Shown here piece after piece: positions 22,506-33,335 of a DNA stretch of 64,000 nucleotides; position 1 is the stretch's first letter; the number at the start of each line of letters is the position of its first letter. The DNA is from Cyathus striatus. Taxonomy: Eukaryota; Basidiomycota; Agaricomycetes; Agaricales; Nidulariaceae. Under the pieces are notes generated by a model. It ran no database searches. It saw nothing but the letters and a program-made list of their open reading frames with translations, and was not told the origin of the DNA. Position numbers and translations under genes: made by a program. The stretch covers positions 62,001 to 126,000 of the forward strand of contig JAOVFP010000021.1 in assembly GCA_025738555.1 (NCBI GenBank). The letters run 5' to 3'.

Positions 22506-23139
22506 GGATATAAATAGGAGAACTCACAGAAGTCCTAAAGAAGCACAGATAACCTGAGAGCGCATGAGATTAGGTGCAAGTCATATGAGAGTGCCATGAT
22601 AAAGACAAGGATAGGTATTAGCCAATGACAAGTTTTTGCGCAGCTTGCAACACACGGTCTACGTTGGAATTTGAATAAAATCGAGTCGCTAGAGCACAGC
22701 AAGAGTACGGATAAGCCCAGCGTGAGTCAGAAGAACTTGAAACATTTGAAAGTCGGTATCTTGAAAGAATAACTGGCGGTACCAAGTTGATACCAAGCGG
22801 AGATTGCGAGAACACTACAGGCCAGATAGCGCTCTCTAATGTCTTGGAAATGAACTTACCAATTGATTATCTTCATCGGAGTCAGCAGAGCAGAAAAATT
22901 TGAAATAATGGCTCAGATTATGGAGGATTATACAGGAACGTGCAAGGAACGTGTACGAGATAAGTAAGTTCAGTGCATGGACACATCAATAATCGGACCG
23001 AACAAAAATCATGTGATCAATTATCTTCATTCTCATGAACGGGCTCGCGCACTGAGTTACAGCGGAGATTTAAATTATCACGCTAGAAGTCATTACTTAT
23101 CCCCATTTTTGGGGGAGGGGGAGGGGGGGTAGTTCGGGA

Positions 23140-23172
23140 TATGTTCCAAGATCGGTGGATCTGCCACCTCTT
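23140..23172 (-). repeat. 33-bp perfect inverted copy of 16691-16723
   Basis: The reverse complement of this stretch is identical to 16691-16723. The pair brackets the hAT region. Confidence 0.85.
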
Positions 23173-23432
23173 GGCTGGACTGCCGTTTGAATTCAGACAG
23201 GTTCAAACTCCTTTAGCAGCTATTCAACTGTATGGGATGAATTCTTTGTGTTAGTCGTTCTATCAGCGCCCGAGTAAGCTGGTACCAATGGTAAGCTTTG
23301 CATTATCATGAAAGTCAACAATAGTAGTAGTTGCACCGACATATATATACTTAATGTGAAGATTGCCTGCAATCCATCCATTAACACTACCTCATTACAT
23401 TCAACTAAAGCAACTCGACCGCGTCAACAACA

Positions 23433-23654
23433 ATGAGAATCTTCATCGTAGGTGGAACAGGTAACACCGGCCTCAAGCTCGCTCGTCTCCTCCACGCTGC
23501 AAACATCCCTATCCTAATCACCTCCCGCTCCGGTACCGCGCCAGAGTCATTTCCAGCAGTGAGATTAGACTGGAATGACTCAACGTTCTCGGCCCCATTC
23601 GAGAAGGATCCCAGTATCGACAAGGTGTACCTCATTGGCTGGGATATCCCCTGA
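23433..23654 (+). pseudogene. NmrA-like reductase, copy 1, N-terminal fragment
   Basis: The first 70 or so codons are intact and nearly identical to copy 2, including the GGTGNTG dinucleotide-binding loop. The sequence then leaves the family after YLIGW and stops. The rest of exon 1 and exons 2-3 are absent. The upstream sequence with its TATATATA box resembles the upstream region of copy 2, so promoter and first exon were duplicated together. The fragment is unlikely to encode an active enzyme. Confidence 0.8.
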
Positions 23655-23777
23655 TATCCCGCTTCCCGGTAATGAAAAGAATGCTGCGCATTTGTCATTC
23701 TATGAGCGCCCGAGTAAACTAGCAAGCTCACCATATCATGAAAGCCTTGTAATTACCACAGTCGCGTCGCGTCGACA

Positions 23778-23785
23778 TATATAAG
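23778..23785 (+). promoter_or_regulatory. TATA box of reductase copy 2
   Basis: TATATAAG lies 85 bp before the ATG at 23863, at the spacing seen in the other copies of the array. Confidence 0.55.
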
Positions 23786-23862
23786 TGTGAAGATCACCTG
23801 CAGTTCATCCACTATCACCATCCCATTGCATTCTGTCAAAGCAACTCATCACACTATCAACA

Positions 23863-24820
23863 ATGACAATCCTCATCATAGGCGGAACAGGCAACACCGG
23901 CCTCAAGCTCGCTCGTCTCCTCCACGCTGCAAACATCTCTATCCTAATCACCTCCCGCTCCGGTACCGCGCCAGAGTCATTTCCAGCAGTGAAATTCGAC
24001 TGGAATAATCCTTCGACGTTCTCGACCCCATTCGAGAAAGATCCCAGCATTGACAAGGTGTACCTCATCGGCCCGATCGGTGCGCTCGACATGCTCGCTA
24101 TTGCGAAGCCATTCATCGACTTGGCTATTGATAAGCGAATCAAGAAATGGGTGTTTGTGAGCGCGTCGCAGTCGGGAAAAGGAGGGTCGTGGATGGGTGC
24201 AATTCATCAGTACCTACACGATAGAGGCGCAGAGTATACGGCCTTGAGGCCGACTTGGTTCCATGGTGCGTACGCCAGTATTCATTTACAAAAGAACAAC
24301 GTTGAAACAGAATTCCAGAGAATTTCTCCCTTGTGTTTGGTGAAAGCATTAGGAAGAAAAATGAGATCGCCACCGCCGCCGGAGATGGTCGTATTCCATT
24401 CGTCGCTGCACAGGATATCGCCCAAGCAGCGTTTGAAGCTCTCACCACCGATGAATACAAGTATGCTGAGCCTTACATTGTTGGCCCCGAGCTGGTGACC
24501 TATGACGAGGTCAAATTTTATTCTTCTTTAGTCCTGTCCCTACCTAACCAGACTAACAGGCTGCTGCTATCTTGAGCGAAGTCCTGGGACGAGAGATTAC
24601 CCATAAACACTTAACTGCCGAAGAAGTGGCTCAGGGCTTTGTGAGTATTGGTCTATCAGAGCAATATTCCAATATTTTGGCGGCTGCAGAGAAGCAGCTC
24701 GCTAGTGGTGTAGAAGAGAAGACTTTTTTCACCGAAGGTGGTAAGACAGTCAAATATGTTGGTAAGGCGACGCTGAGAGATTATTTCGAGAAGAACAAGG
24801 ATACCTGGGCCCCTGTTTAA
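23863..24820 (+). CDS. NmrA-like NAD(P)-binding reductase, copy 2 (EasG/TIGR03649-like)
   Basis: Three exons, 23863-24265, 24319-24509 and 24560-24820, join in phase to 284 aa. Intron 1 is GTGCGT...CCAG; intron 2 has a GTCAAA donor. The N-terminus starts with beta strand ILIIGGTGNTG, the dinucleotide loop of a Rossmann fold. The strand KKWVFVSASQS, the LRPTWFHG block, IPFVAAQDIAQAAF and GPELVTYDEV follow, then a C-terminal helical lobe beginning LGREITHKHL. This is the NmrA-like atypical SDR pattern of the TIGR03649 group, which includes festuclavine/agroclavine dehydrogenases of ergot-type pathways. The substrate cannot be read from the sequence, and basidiomycete members need not make alkaloids. 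No signal peptide or membrane segment is seen. Confidence 0.85.
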
Positions 24821-25060
24821 CAACATAAAAGTTACAATTTTGCCATGTAGAAATATAGTACATTGACCTTACACAAGTCTTGACTCTTATCCCCAGAAGG
24901 CGATAAAGCTCGCCTCACAAATAATGTTTTAAAAGTTTTAAAATTCGGTTTCCTCAAGATTCTGAAATTGTGGCGTAGCGGTAACGACTCGACTCATCGA
25001 CGTGGAGCATATTGCATACTTTATTTATTCTGGCAGTTTTAAATCCTGTTGCGGCAATAG
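24821..25060. other. Intergenic, tRNA-like box-A fragment
   Basis: Apart from TTGTGGCGTAGCGGTAACG at about 24968-24986, which matches a Pol III box A and recurs near 43154, nothing is seen. Confidence 0.4.
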
Positions 25061-25065
25061 GCCAT

Positions 25066-25736
25066 ATCATAGTACTAAGCGCTGCACAGTCTTCGAAGGG
25101 AGGACTGTGGGCAGGCTCCGTCCATCGGTACCTACATGATAGAGGTGTCGAATATACGGTCTTGAGGCCAAGTTGGTTCCATGGTGTGTTATATCAGTGA
25201 TAGTCACGTCTAAATAACTACGTTAAAACAGAATTCTAGAGAACTTCTCCTACGTGTTTGGTGAAAGCATCAAGAAAAGGAACGAAATCGCCACCGCTGC
25301 TGAAGATGGCCGTATCCCATTCATTGCTGCACAGGATATCGCGCAGGCCGCCTTCGAAGCTCTTACTACTGACGAATACAAATATGCGGAGTCCTATATT
25401 CTCGGGCCCGAGCTGTTGACCTACGACGAGGTCAGTGAACTCTTCTTTAGTGGCGTTATCCCGATATAAATGACAGACGAACATCTTCTGAGCGAAGCCT
25501 TGGGACGCAAGATCACCCATAGACGCCTATCTACCGAAGAAGTAGCCCAGGGCTTTATGAGCATTGGGCTAACAGATAATTATGCTAATGTCTTGGCAAA
25601 TGCAGAGAAGCAGCTCGCTAGTGGGGCGGAAGAGAAGTTGTTCTTTGTAGGCGGCGGAAAGACGGTCAAATATATCGGGAAAGCGAGATTGAGGGAATAC
25701 ATCGAGAAGAAAAAGGAACTTTGGGCCGCTGTGTAA
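25066..25736 (+). pseudogene. NmrA-like reductase, copy 3, 5'-truncated and frameshifted
   Basis: Homology begins in the middle of exon 1 (IIVLSAAQSSKGG...) and continues to LRPSWFHG, so the Rossmann loop is missing. Exon 2 (about 25241-25431) is intact and reads YVFGESIKKRNEI and IPFIAAQDIAQAAF. The start of exon 3 is one base shorter than in copy 2 after the ACAG acceptor, which shifts the frame, though the rest to the stop at 25736 is well preserved. The copy is closest to copy 2. It cannot encode a full enzyme. Confidence 0.8.
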
Positions 25737-25739
25737 TGG

Positions 25740-26770
25740 TATATAAGTAGTTCATTCCCCCCCCCCAGCTTAAGAATGGCCTTTTGGTTTTGATAGAGTG
25801 CTTGTGTATGATAAACGGAGAACGATCCAGTGGTACGTACTTTGGTGGTCCTTGTATCCAACAAGTCTTCAGCAGCAGCTCAAGATCGTATTCCTAGCAA
25901 TTGCGGACTTCCATGGAAAGTATCTGCCTGGAGAAGAGAAAAATGGAAATGAAGAAGAAAATGATTAACTTTGGAGGTCGAAGATTATTTTCGGACTCCG
26001 GGCCGCGACGGCTTAACCTTTTACACTAAACAAAGTCAAACACAACTGAACGTTGCGTACTGGGTCGCGAGTCGCGACTCTTGCACGGAAGCTCAAAGTT
26101 CAACATTTCAACGTACTCAACTCTTTAGAGCTCTACGCTCTATAACTTCAGTCTGTCGTGCTTAGCTGGATTACAAACAACCACGACTGAAATACATTCC
26201 GGAGAGGGGTTTGAAACTAGAATAAGTATCATGCAAATCCGGCCAATTTTTTTGCACAGAATAACCCAAGAAGATATGTTACTTGTGCTAGTGAAGCTTG
26301 TAAGTTCGTTTAACATCACGTACATGGATATCCTACTAACGGAGACCTGCTTTATGAGATACTTATGTAGATATCTATCTTTGATCTATGTCGGAACTCG
26401 CGCTTTGCGGTACTAACAGCCAAGTACATCTGTTTACGGTCATAGCCCAAAAAAGGACACACTAGCATGCGGATTGAAGCTTGGCGCGATACCGTTTACA
26501 ATGCTTTCATAGTGCTTAGTCGATAACCCGCGGAATGCAACCCTTTCCAGTATTGTTGGTCAGCTCCAAGGTGTTTACGGTGAGACCTTGAGAAACCAAG
26601 ACTACAACGCTACAGCTGTTATACATTGCTCGGGCTTCAATCAGGTCTTCCTTAGTCATTTCATCAATTCCCGAATGACACGGCATACCTACCAGGTTCC
26701 AGATGCCAGGGCCTTACAACATCGATTGTGAAGTGAGGAAGGTTGCTGCAGCTCTCACCGTTGCCAACAA
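25740..26770. other. Intergenic gap between reductase copies 3 and 4, no gene
   Basis: There is a C-run near 25755-25766 and no supported frame. This is the longest gap inside the array. Confidence 0.45.
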
Positions 26771-26776
26771 TAATTC

Positions 26777-26783
26777 TATAAAG
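26777..26783 (+). promoter_or_regulatory. TATA box of reductase copy 4
   Basis: TATAAAG lies 90 bp before the ATG at 26867. Confidence 0.55.
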
Positions 26784-26866
26784 CATGAACATCGCGAACA
26801 ATCTCTCAATCGACAATATCCATTTGTATAGTCCTTCAGATTAGCTCGTCGACAGCACCAACTACA

Positions 26867-27830
26867 ATGACAATTCTCGTTGTTGGTGGAACAGGCAAAA
26901 CAGGCCTCAAACTTGCTCGCCTTCTACGCGCAGCCAACATTCCTCTTCTTATCACATCTCGTTCTGGCACTGCACCAGAATTTTTGCCGGCAGTGAAATT
27001 CGACTGGCACGATCCATCAACCTTCGCAGCTCCTTTCGAAAAGGAACCCAACATCGACAAGGTATACTTCATCGGACCAACCGGCACAGTCGACATCATA
27101 CCACTCGTGAAGCCGTTTATCGACTTGGCCCATGAGAAAGGAGTCAAGAAATGGGTCATTCTGAGCTCTGCGCAGTCCTATAGAGGGGGACCATGGATGG
27201 GTGCGGTGCATCAGTACGTGCATGATAAAGGGGTAGTGAATGTTGCATTGAGGTCAAGCTGGTTCCATGGTACGTTGTACACGCGTTATCACTTACAACG
27301 AGTAATACCCAGTCAGAGATATAGAGAATTTCACCTTTCAGTTCATCGAAAGTATCAAGAAGAGAGATGAAATCATCTCCAATGCGGAAGATGGTCGTAT
27401 ACCGTTCATCGCTGCACAGGACATCGCTCAGGTAGCCTTCGACGCCCTCACCACGAACGACTATGACTACGCCGAGCCCTTCGTTGTTGGTCCGGAGTTG
27501 TTTACTTATGACGATGTCAGTGCAATGAATTCTTTTAGCATTGCGTCAACCTAACCCGTAGACGGACAGGTTGCCGCCCATTTGAGCGACGTCTTGGGAC
27601 GGAAGATCACTCACAGGCGTGTTCCTGTCGAAGAAGTGGCTGCGTTCTGGCAAGGTTATGGGGTAACAGAGGGTTTTGCCGCTGCTTTGGCTGGCATGGA
27701 GAAAGGGATCGCAAACGGCGCCGAAGAAAAAGCATTTATAGCAGAGGGTGGGAGGACTGTCAAATATGTTGGGAAATTGAAGCTGAGGGAGTATCTCGAG
27801 AAGAATAAGGATATCTGGGTCCCAGCGTAA
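26867..27830 (+). CDS. NmrA-like NAD(P)-binding reductase, copy 4
   Basis: Exons 26867-27269, 27325-27515 and 27570-27830 (403, 191 and 261 nt) join in phase to 284 aa, the same exon lengths as copy 2. The dinucleotide loop reads VVGGTGKTG. Other family blocks are FDWHDPSTF, KKWVILSSAQS, IPFIAAQDIAQVAF, GPELFTYDD and LGRKITHRRV. All conserved blocks are intact, so it should encode a soluble Rossmann-fold oxidoreductase of the NmrA/EasG-like group. Its sequence is clearly more diverged than copies 1-3 are from each other, so it is an older duplicate in the first subgroup. Confidence 0.87.
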
Positions 27831-28352
27831 TAGTGCCTTACAGCATTCCGCCACAGGTAGTTTAAATTCTGTTGAAATCACTCATTTTGGATAAAGGATA
27901 CATGGAATCGACGACACAAATAAGCATGCAATATATATATTACAGACGTTCATTTTCGGACTTGCCACTGTCCCTGGGTCCAAGAACGAGGTTGAGCAAT
28001 TTCCGACGAAATGAGATACAACGTTGGCCACTTTTTGAATCATTGCGAGTCTCGTCAGATTCGAAATCGCACGCGGCGATAACTTAGTGAACGAAACCCA
28101 GTGCTGAGAACGTCGAACTGTCAGCACTTTCTTATGTCCAGGGACCAGAGGATGAATGAGCCAAACCACCAGCAAGTATATTTGATATTTAGATGATTTC
28201 AACATCACTGATAATCCAGAGATTCATCAGATCCTACCCCTCAATGGATTTAAGTAACAAATTAAAAGAATTAAGCAGCCGAGCCTTCTATGTACGCCAA
28301 GGCAATGGACCCCCGCAGTCGTCAAGCAGTCGTCATCTTCGAGTCTTCAACC

Positions 28353-28360
28353 TATATAAA
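28353..28360 (+). promoter_or_regulatory. TATA box of reductase copy 5
   Basis: TATATAAA lies 90 bp before the ATG at 28443. The box is kept although the gene is broken. Confidence 0.5.
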
Positions 28361-28442
28361 GCACAGATGCACTGCAAGGACTCATATATATTTCAACAGC
28401 TAACACAGGTTCAGTAATCGCCATCGCCCCTATTGAACGGCA

Positions 28443-29402
28443 ATGACAGTCCTTATTGTGGGTGGAACAGGCAAAACCGGACTCAAGCTCGCTCGCCTTC
28501 TGCGCACAGCCAACATCCCTGTCTTGTTGACTTCACGATCTGGCAACGCGCCAGTCATTCTCCGTAGTGAAGTTCGAATGGTTTGTTCCTGCCATATACG
28601 CAGCCCCCTTCGACGAAGATCCCAATGTTGATAAGGTTTACCTCGCCGGTCCACCGACAATCAATATGCTTGTAGTCGCGGAACCGTTCATCGATATGGC
28701 GATCGAGAGGGGCGTGAAGCGATGGGTAATTCTGGGCGCATCACAATCTAATAAAGGAGGCCCGTGGATGGGAAGCGTCCATAAGTACTTGGACGAAAAA
28801 GGCGCAGATTACACAGTTTTGAGGCCAACGTGGTTTGAGGGTGCGACATCCAAACTTCTCTTTGAAATAGATGACAGCGTTGAGAAAGAATGCAGAAGAC
28901 TTCTCTCCCCAGTACCTCGATGCCATCAAAAAGAGAAACGAAATCTTCTCCGTTGCAGAAGATGGTCGTATCCCATTCATCGCTGCGCAGGATATTGCAC
29001 AAGCAGCTTTCGAAGCGCTCACCACCGACGATTACAAAAACGCTCAACCGTACATTGTTGCCCCTGAGCTGTACTCATACGACGAGGTCCGTGTACTTTT
29101 CTTTAGTGTTTCCTGTATCTAAGCTGCGCACGAAAAGGTTGCTACTTTCCTGAGTAAAGTCTTAGGACGCAAAATATCCCATAAGCGCATTTCCCTTGAA
29201 GATTTAATCGCCTTTTGGTAACAGATAGGGCTACCTGAGGATTATGCCGCCGGCTTGGCTAGCATAGAGCAGCGCATCGCGACCGGCGTAGAAGAGGAAG
29301 CATTCAGTACCATAGGCGACAAGGATATCAAGTTTGTTGGGAAAGGAACACTAGCGGAGTACTTCAAAGAGAACAAAGATTATTTGGGCGCCTGCTTGAT
29401 GT
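28443..29402 (+). pseudogene. NmrA-like reductase, copy 5, frameshift plus nonsense
   Basis: Exon 1 opens normally (MTVLIVGGTGKTG) but a small deletion just after SGNAP, near 28553-28575, shifts the frame. The family frame resumes as KFEWFVPAIYAAPF and runs to LRPTWFEG. Exon 2 is open through IPFIAAQDIAQAAF and YSYDEV. Exon 3 reads LGRKISHKRI, then meets a TAA at 29219-29221 in LIAFW*QIGL, and the 3' end is shifted again near KDYLGA. With three independent lesions the copy is dead. Confidence 0.85.
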
Positions 29403-29790
29403 GAAGCCAGACGCGTCAACGGATGAGCATGCACCGTGGCTTTGTACAAAATGTGTACGTGCTGCGGAAGACTTCCGTCCTACAGGCTACAGGGTTATTA
29501 ATATGGGAGACGCCTGTCTTAAAATAATACGTACATCCATATGTTCGGAGGGTTTACCGCCCAAATCTTAAGTAGTGAAACCCGAGTCGTATTGAACAAT
29601 TCAGTCTTCAAGCAAGTAGTGGCGATGCATGTATGATGCATATCATGTTTCTCTCTACCGTACATTACACACAATGTCGGAAACCCCTCCTACATAATAT
29701 CGATGACACGCACGGTTAAAATATGAGAACAGTTCCTGATGTGACCAACTTATCAACGTCATGCAGCAACCTGGACGGAACGATTCCGTG
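29403..29790. other. Intergenic, no gene
   Basis: Nothing supported apart from the promoter region of copy 6 at the right end. Confidence 0.45.
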
Positions 29791-29797
29791 CTCGAGC

Positions 29798-29803
29798 TAT
29801 AAG
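29798..29803 (+). promoter_or_regulatory. TATA box of reductase copy 6
   Basis: GAGCTATAAGAGG places TATAAG 71 bp before the ATG at 29869, as in copies 8 and 9. Confidence 0.6.
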
Positions 29804-29868
29804 AGGAAGCCTCATGCAACACATCAGCATCATTCACTTCATATCCTTACCCACCAACAGTAAATATC

Positions 29869-30835
29869 ATGACCGTCCTCATTCTCGGTGGAACAGGCAG
29901 TACAGGCCTCAAGCTTGCGCATCTCCTTCGTAATGCAAACATTCCTGTCCTCATCACATCTCGCTCGGGAGTGGCTCCAGATGGCTTCCCTGCGGTACGA
30001 TTTGACTGGTCCGACGGCACGACATTCTCTGCCCCTTTCCAAACAGAACATCAAATCGATAAGATATACTTCATCGGCCCTCGTGTCCAAGATATGATAT
30101 CTGCTGTGAAACCTTTTGTTGACCTCGCTATCGAGAAGGGCGTGAAGCAATGGGTCCTCGTAGGCGGTACAAGTGCGCAGAAAGGTGGTCATGGCATGGG
30201 TGGGGTTTATGGATATCTGGATGACAAAGGTGTCGATCACGCCATATTGAGACCTACTTGGTTTTCAGGTACGCTTGTTGATAAGAATCCGCCTGAACAG
30301 ACAGTGACCTTGAGGATCTAGACAACTTCGCCACACAATACGCCTATAGCATCAAGACAAAGAACGAATTTGTCTCAGCAGCGGGGAATGGGCGCATTCC
30401 ATTCGTTGCATCAGACGACATCGCGCAAGCTGCATTCGACCTGCTGACTACAGAGTCGAAGGAATTGAGGAATTCTGAACCGTACATCGTTGGGCCAGAA
30501 CTTCTCACCTACGACGAGGTATTTGATATACAGCTTTGCCTTCTTATGTCAGCTTAATAATGGCCTCCACACAGGCTGCTGCCCTCCTAAGCGACATTCT
30601 TGGACGTAAAATAACCCATCGGAACTTGTCACCTGAGGAATTGAATAAGCACCTTACTACTGTAGGATTGCCCCAGAGTATCGCGGATTTCGTGACAGCG
30701 TTGAACGTGAGAACGGCGAGCGGTACGGAAGAGGTTTCTTTCAGCGCCGAAGATAGAAAGGATATCAAGTATGTCGGGAAGAAGACTCTGAGGGAATTCT
30801 TTGAGGAGAACAAAGATGTCTGGGCATCTGCATAA
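29869..30835 (+). CDS. NmrA-like NAD(P)-binding reductase, copy 6
   Basis: Exons 29869-30268, 30322-30518 and 30575-30835 (400, 197 and 261 nt) join in phase to 285 aa. This exon pattern marks the second subgroup (copies 6-9), which has one codon fewer in exon 1 and two more in exon 2 than copies 2 and 4. Blocks seen: ILGGTGSTG loop, FDWSDGTTF, KQWVLVGGTS, LRPTWFSG, IPFVASDDIAQAAF, TTESKELRNSEP, LLTYDEV and LGRKITHRNL. All are intact. It is predicted to be a cytosolic NAD(P)H-dependent oxidoreductase of unknown substrate. Confidence 0.87.
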
Positions 30836-31366
30836 TGGGGAAGATATAGTATCTTCAGGCCGAATCGATGGATTGAAGTGTACCATAGCAATATATGTGT
30901 TTTTGATACTTTTATACTGTGTGGATGTCTTCCTCTTCACCAGAAAGCCTGAAGTGAGGCTCTTCGATGTCCATGTGATACTGCGAATATTGCTGTTGTT
31001 CCTGGTAAGCGATGCCTGGCTTCTGGTTGCTATTTCGTTGACGAAGATATCATCATAACTATGCAAACTTCTGGCATCGAGATTGGTTGTAGCCTGTACA
31101 GTGTATACACCGCAAAGGAAGCACGCCAAGGACGGCTTCAATCCTATTCAACAATTCAAAAGGATCCAGCAGACCGCACTCGAGTAGACCAGTGTGTCAT
31201 GGTCATCAGAGCACAACTGGGGCAAGAACATTTGAGCCAGTACTTGAGGAACCGAGAAGACTGAGCTGGAGGAAGAAGCGATTACCTATAGCAAGTCACG
31301 CCAGATTTCATTTTGCTCACGTTCACATTCCACGACGAGTTGCCCAAACTCAGCACAGTACACATC

Positions 31367-32331
31367 ATGACCGTCCTCCTCCTCTGCGGAACAGGCAGTA
31401 CAGGCCTCAAGCTGGCGCATCTCCTCCGCGATGCCAACATCCCTGTTCTAATCACTTCTCGTACTGGAAAAGTCCCGAATGGCTTCCCTGCAGTACGTTT
31501 CGATTGGTCCGATAGCACGACGTTTTCAGCTCCTTTCGAGATGGAACATCACATCGATAAGATATACTTCATCAGCCCTCGTGTCCTGGATATCCTAGCT
31601 GTCGCGAAACCCTTCATTGATCTTGCGATTGAGAAAGGAGTAAAGCAATGGGTCCTTGTAGGTGGCAGTATTGAGCAAACAGGTGGTCATGGCACGCGGG
31701 CCGTTCATAGTTATCTGGATGACAAAGGCATTGATCACGCGACGTTGAGAGCGACGTGGTTTTCAGGCAAGATATTTGTGTGCTCGAACACATAAACGGA
31801 CTGTAACATTTGATTCAGATAACTTCTTCGCATATTATGGGGACTGCGTGAAGACGAAGAACGAGATCATCACTGCAGCAGAAGACGGACGTATTCCGTT
31901 CGTTGCTTCAGAAGACGTTGCGAAAGCGGCGTTTGAGGTATTCACTACGGACTCAAAGGAACTGAGAAATGCTACGCCGTACGTCCTCGGACCAGAGCTC
32001 CACAGCTACGATGAGGTATTTAGCCGTCGTTCTCTTTCCCCTGTCACGCCTTGATAAGTTCAACATACAGGCTGCACTAATCCTCAGCGATGTTCTCGGG
32101 CGTAAAATAACACATCGACGCCTGTTACCTGAGGAAATGGTCAAGTACTGGATTAATGCAGGGTTGCCGGAGAGCGACGCGGAATTCACAACGTGGCTAG
32201 AAGTGACAACGGCGAGCGGTACGGAGGAGGCAGCCTTCAACGCAGAAGACAAGAGGGAGATCAAGTATATCGGAAAGAAAACGTTGAGAGAGTACTTTGA
32301 AGAGAACAAGGATGTATGGGTGTCCGTATAG
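31367..32331 (+). CDS. NmrA-like NAD(P)-binding reductase, copy 7 (altered dinucleotide loop)
   Basis: Exons 31367-31766, 31819-32015 and 32071-32331 (400, 197 and 261 nt) join in phase to 285 aa. Two oddities stand out. The dinucleotide loop reads LLLCGTGSTG, so the first glycine of GGTGxTG is replaced by cysteine. Intron 1 has a GC donor (CAG|GCAAGA) in place of GT. The remaining blocks are intact: KQWVLVGGSIEQ, LRATWFSG, IPFVASEDVAKAAF, LHSYDEV and LGRKITHRRL. It is closest to copy 6. It may have altered cofactor affinity or be on its way to inactivation. Confidence 0.83.
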
Positions 32332-33255
32332 CATCAGAATGATTGTTCAAGCTCAAGTGGAGTGTTGGTCGAGTGGGTAAATTTGATCATACCGAAAGCC
32401 GTCGCGTCCATTTCAAGTTTGACCAGAAATTTGACTTGAGATCGAGGTCCTGCAGCTCATGCATGAGCTCATGTCGAGTGTAACATGTAACATGTAACAG
32501 ACCACAGATAACCATGGCTAGTTCTAGGCAAACGTTTATGAAAAGGATTTTGAAATTTGAAATCCCTGCTCGGTCACATTCACGCGTCACGCGTCACGAA
32601 CGACGTTGGAACACTGAAGCTACCCAATGACAGTCAACTTCGCAACGATATCATCCAAATATCATCTCTTTAATATTTGGTTCTCTAAGCACTCAGCTCT
32701 GTAGCCGTCTGAAACGAAGTATCATCGTCCGAAGCTGAAAGCGTCAAGTTACACTTACATAAATAAAGCATTTCGGCACTGAATCCGCCGAGTCACCCGA
32801 TGAATTTATATTCAGTAGCTATGAACACCGCGTCAGCTCTTTCTCTGTTGTCAATCTAGTCCGAATAACCCGTAATTGATATTGGTAAGTCCAGCGCTCA
32901 GAGCTATCTTTCATTATCAGATATCGGTGTGCGCACTGCGCAGCGCTGACATCCTACGTAAATTCTTAGCAACATTTTCGATCTCTATCAGCGTTCGCTC
33001 TCGCATTCTAGTCGACGCGTCATGATTCCAACGTTTCCTGCCGTTTTGGCACCAATAAACGTTCTTACTCAGTATTCCGCAGCGGCTAAACGACCGGGCA
33101 GCTTGTAAAGCCTTGTCCAGCGCAGATCGGTTTCAAGGATATGTTAGGCAATTACCTGAACAACACTGTTGGAAAGAGCACTCTACCTCTAGATGAACAG
33201 TGCTGTACCGTAATACTAACGTGTCGTTTAGTATTAGCAAAATATGGAACAAATT
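32332..33255. other. Intergenic, no gene
   Basis: A 0.9-kb gap with no supported frame. CATGTAACATGTAAC direct repeats occur near 32480-32500. Confidence 0.45.
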
Positions 33256-33259
33256 CCGA

Positions 33260-33275
33260 CCTCTTGCTATAAGAA
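33260..33275 (+). promoter_or_regulatory. Conserved core promoter of reductase copy 8
   Basis: CCTCTTGCTATAAGAA is identical to the stretch before copy 9 (34896-34911). The TATA is 68 bp before the ATG at 33336. A TTTAGTATT word lies upstream in both. Confidence 0.65.
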
Positions 33276-33335
33276 GGGTGGGTCCATGGGTGCCTTCCAC
33301 CATCAGCATCTAACAACTCATCGACTTCACACATA

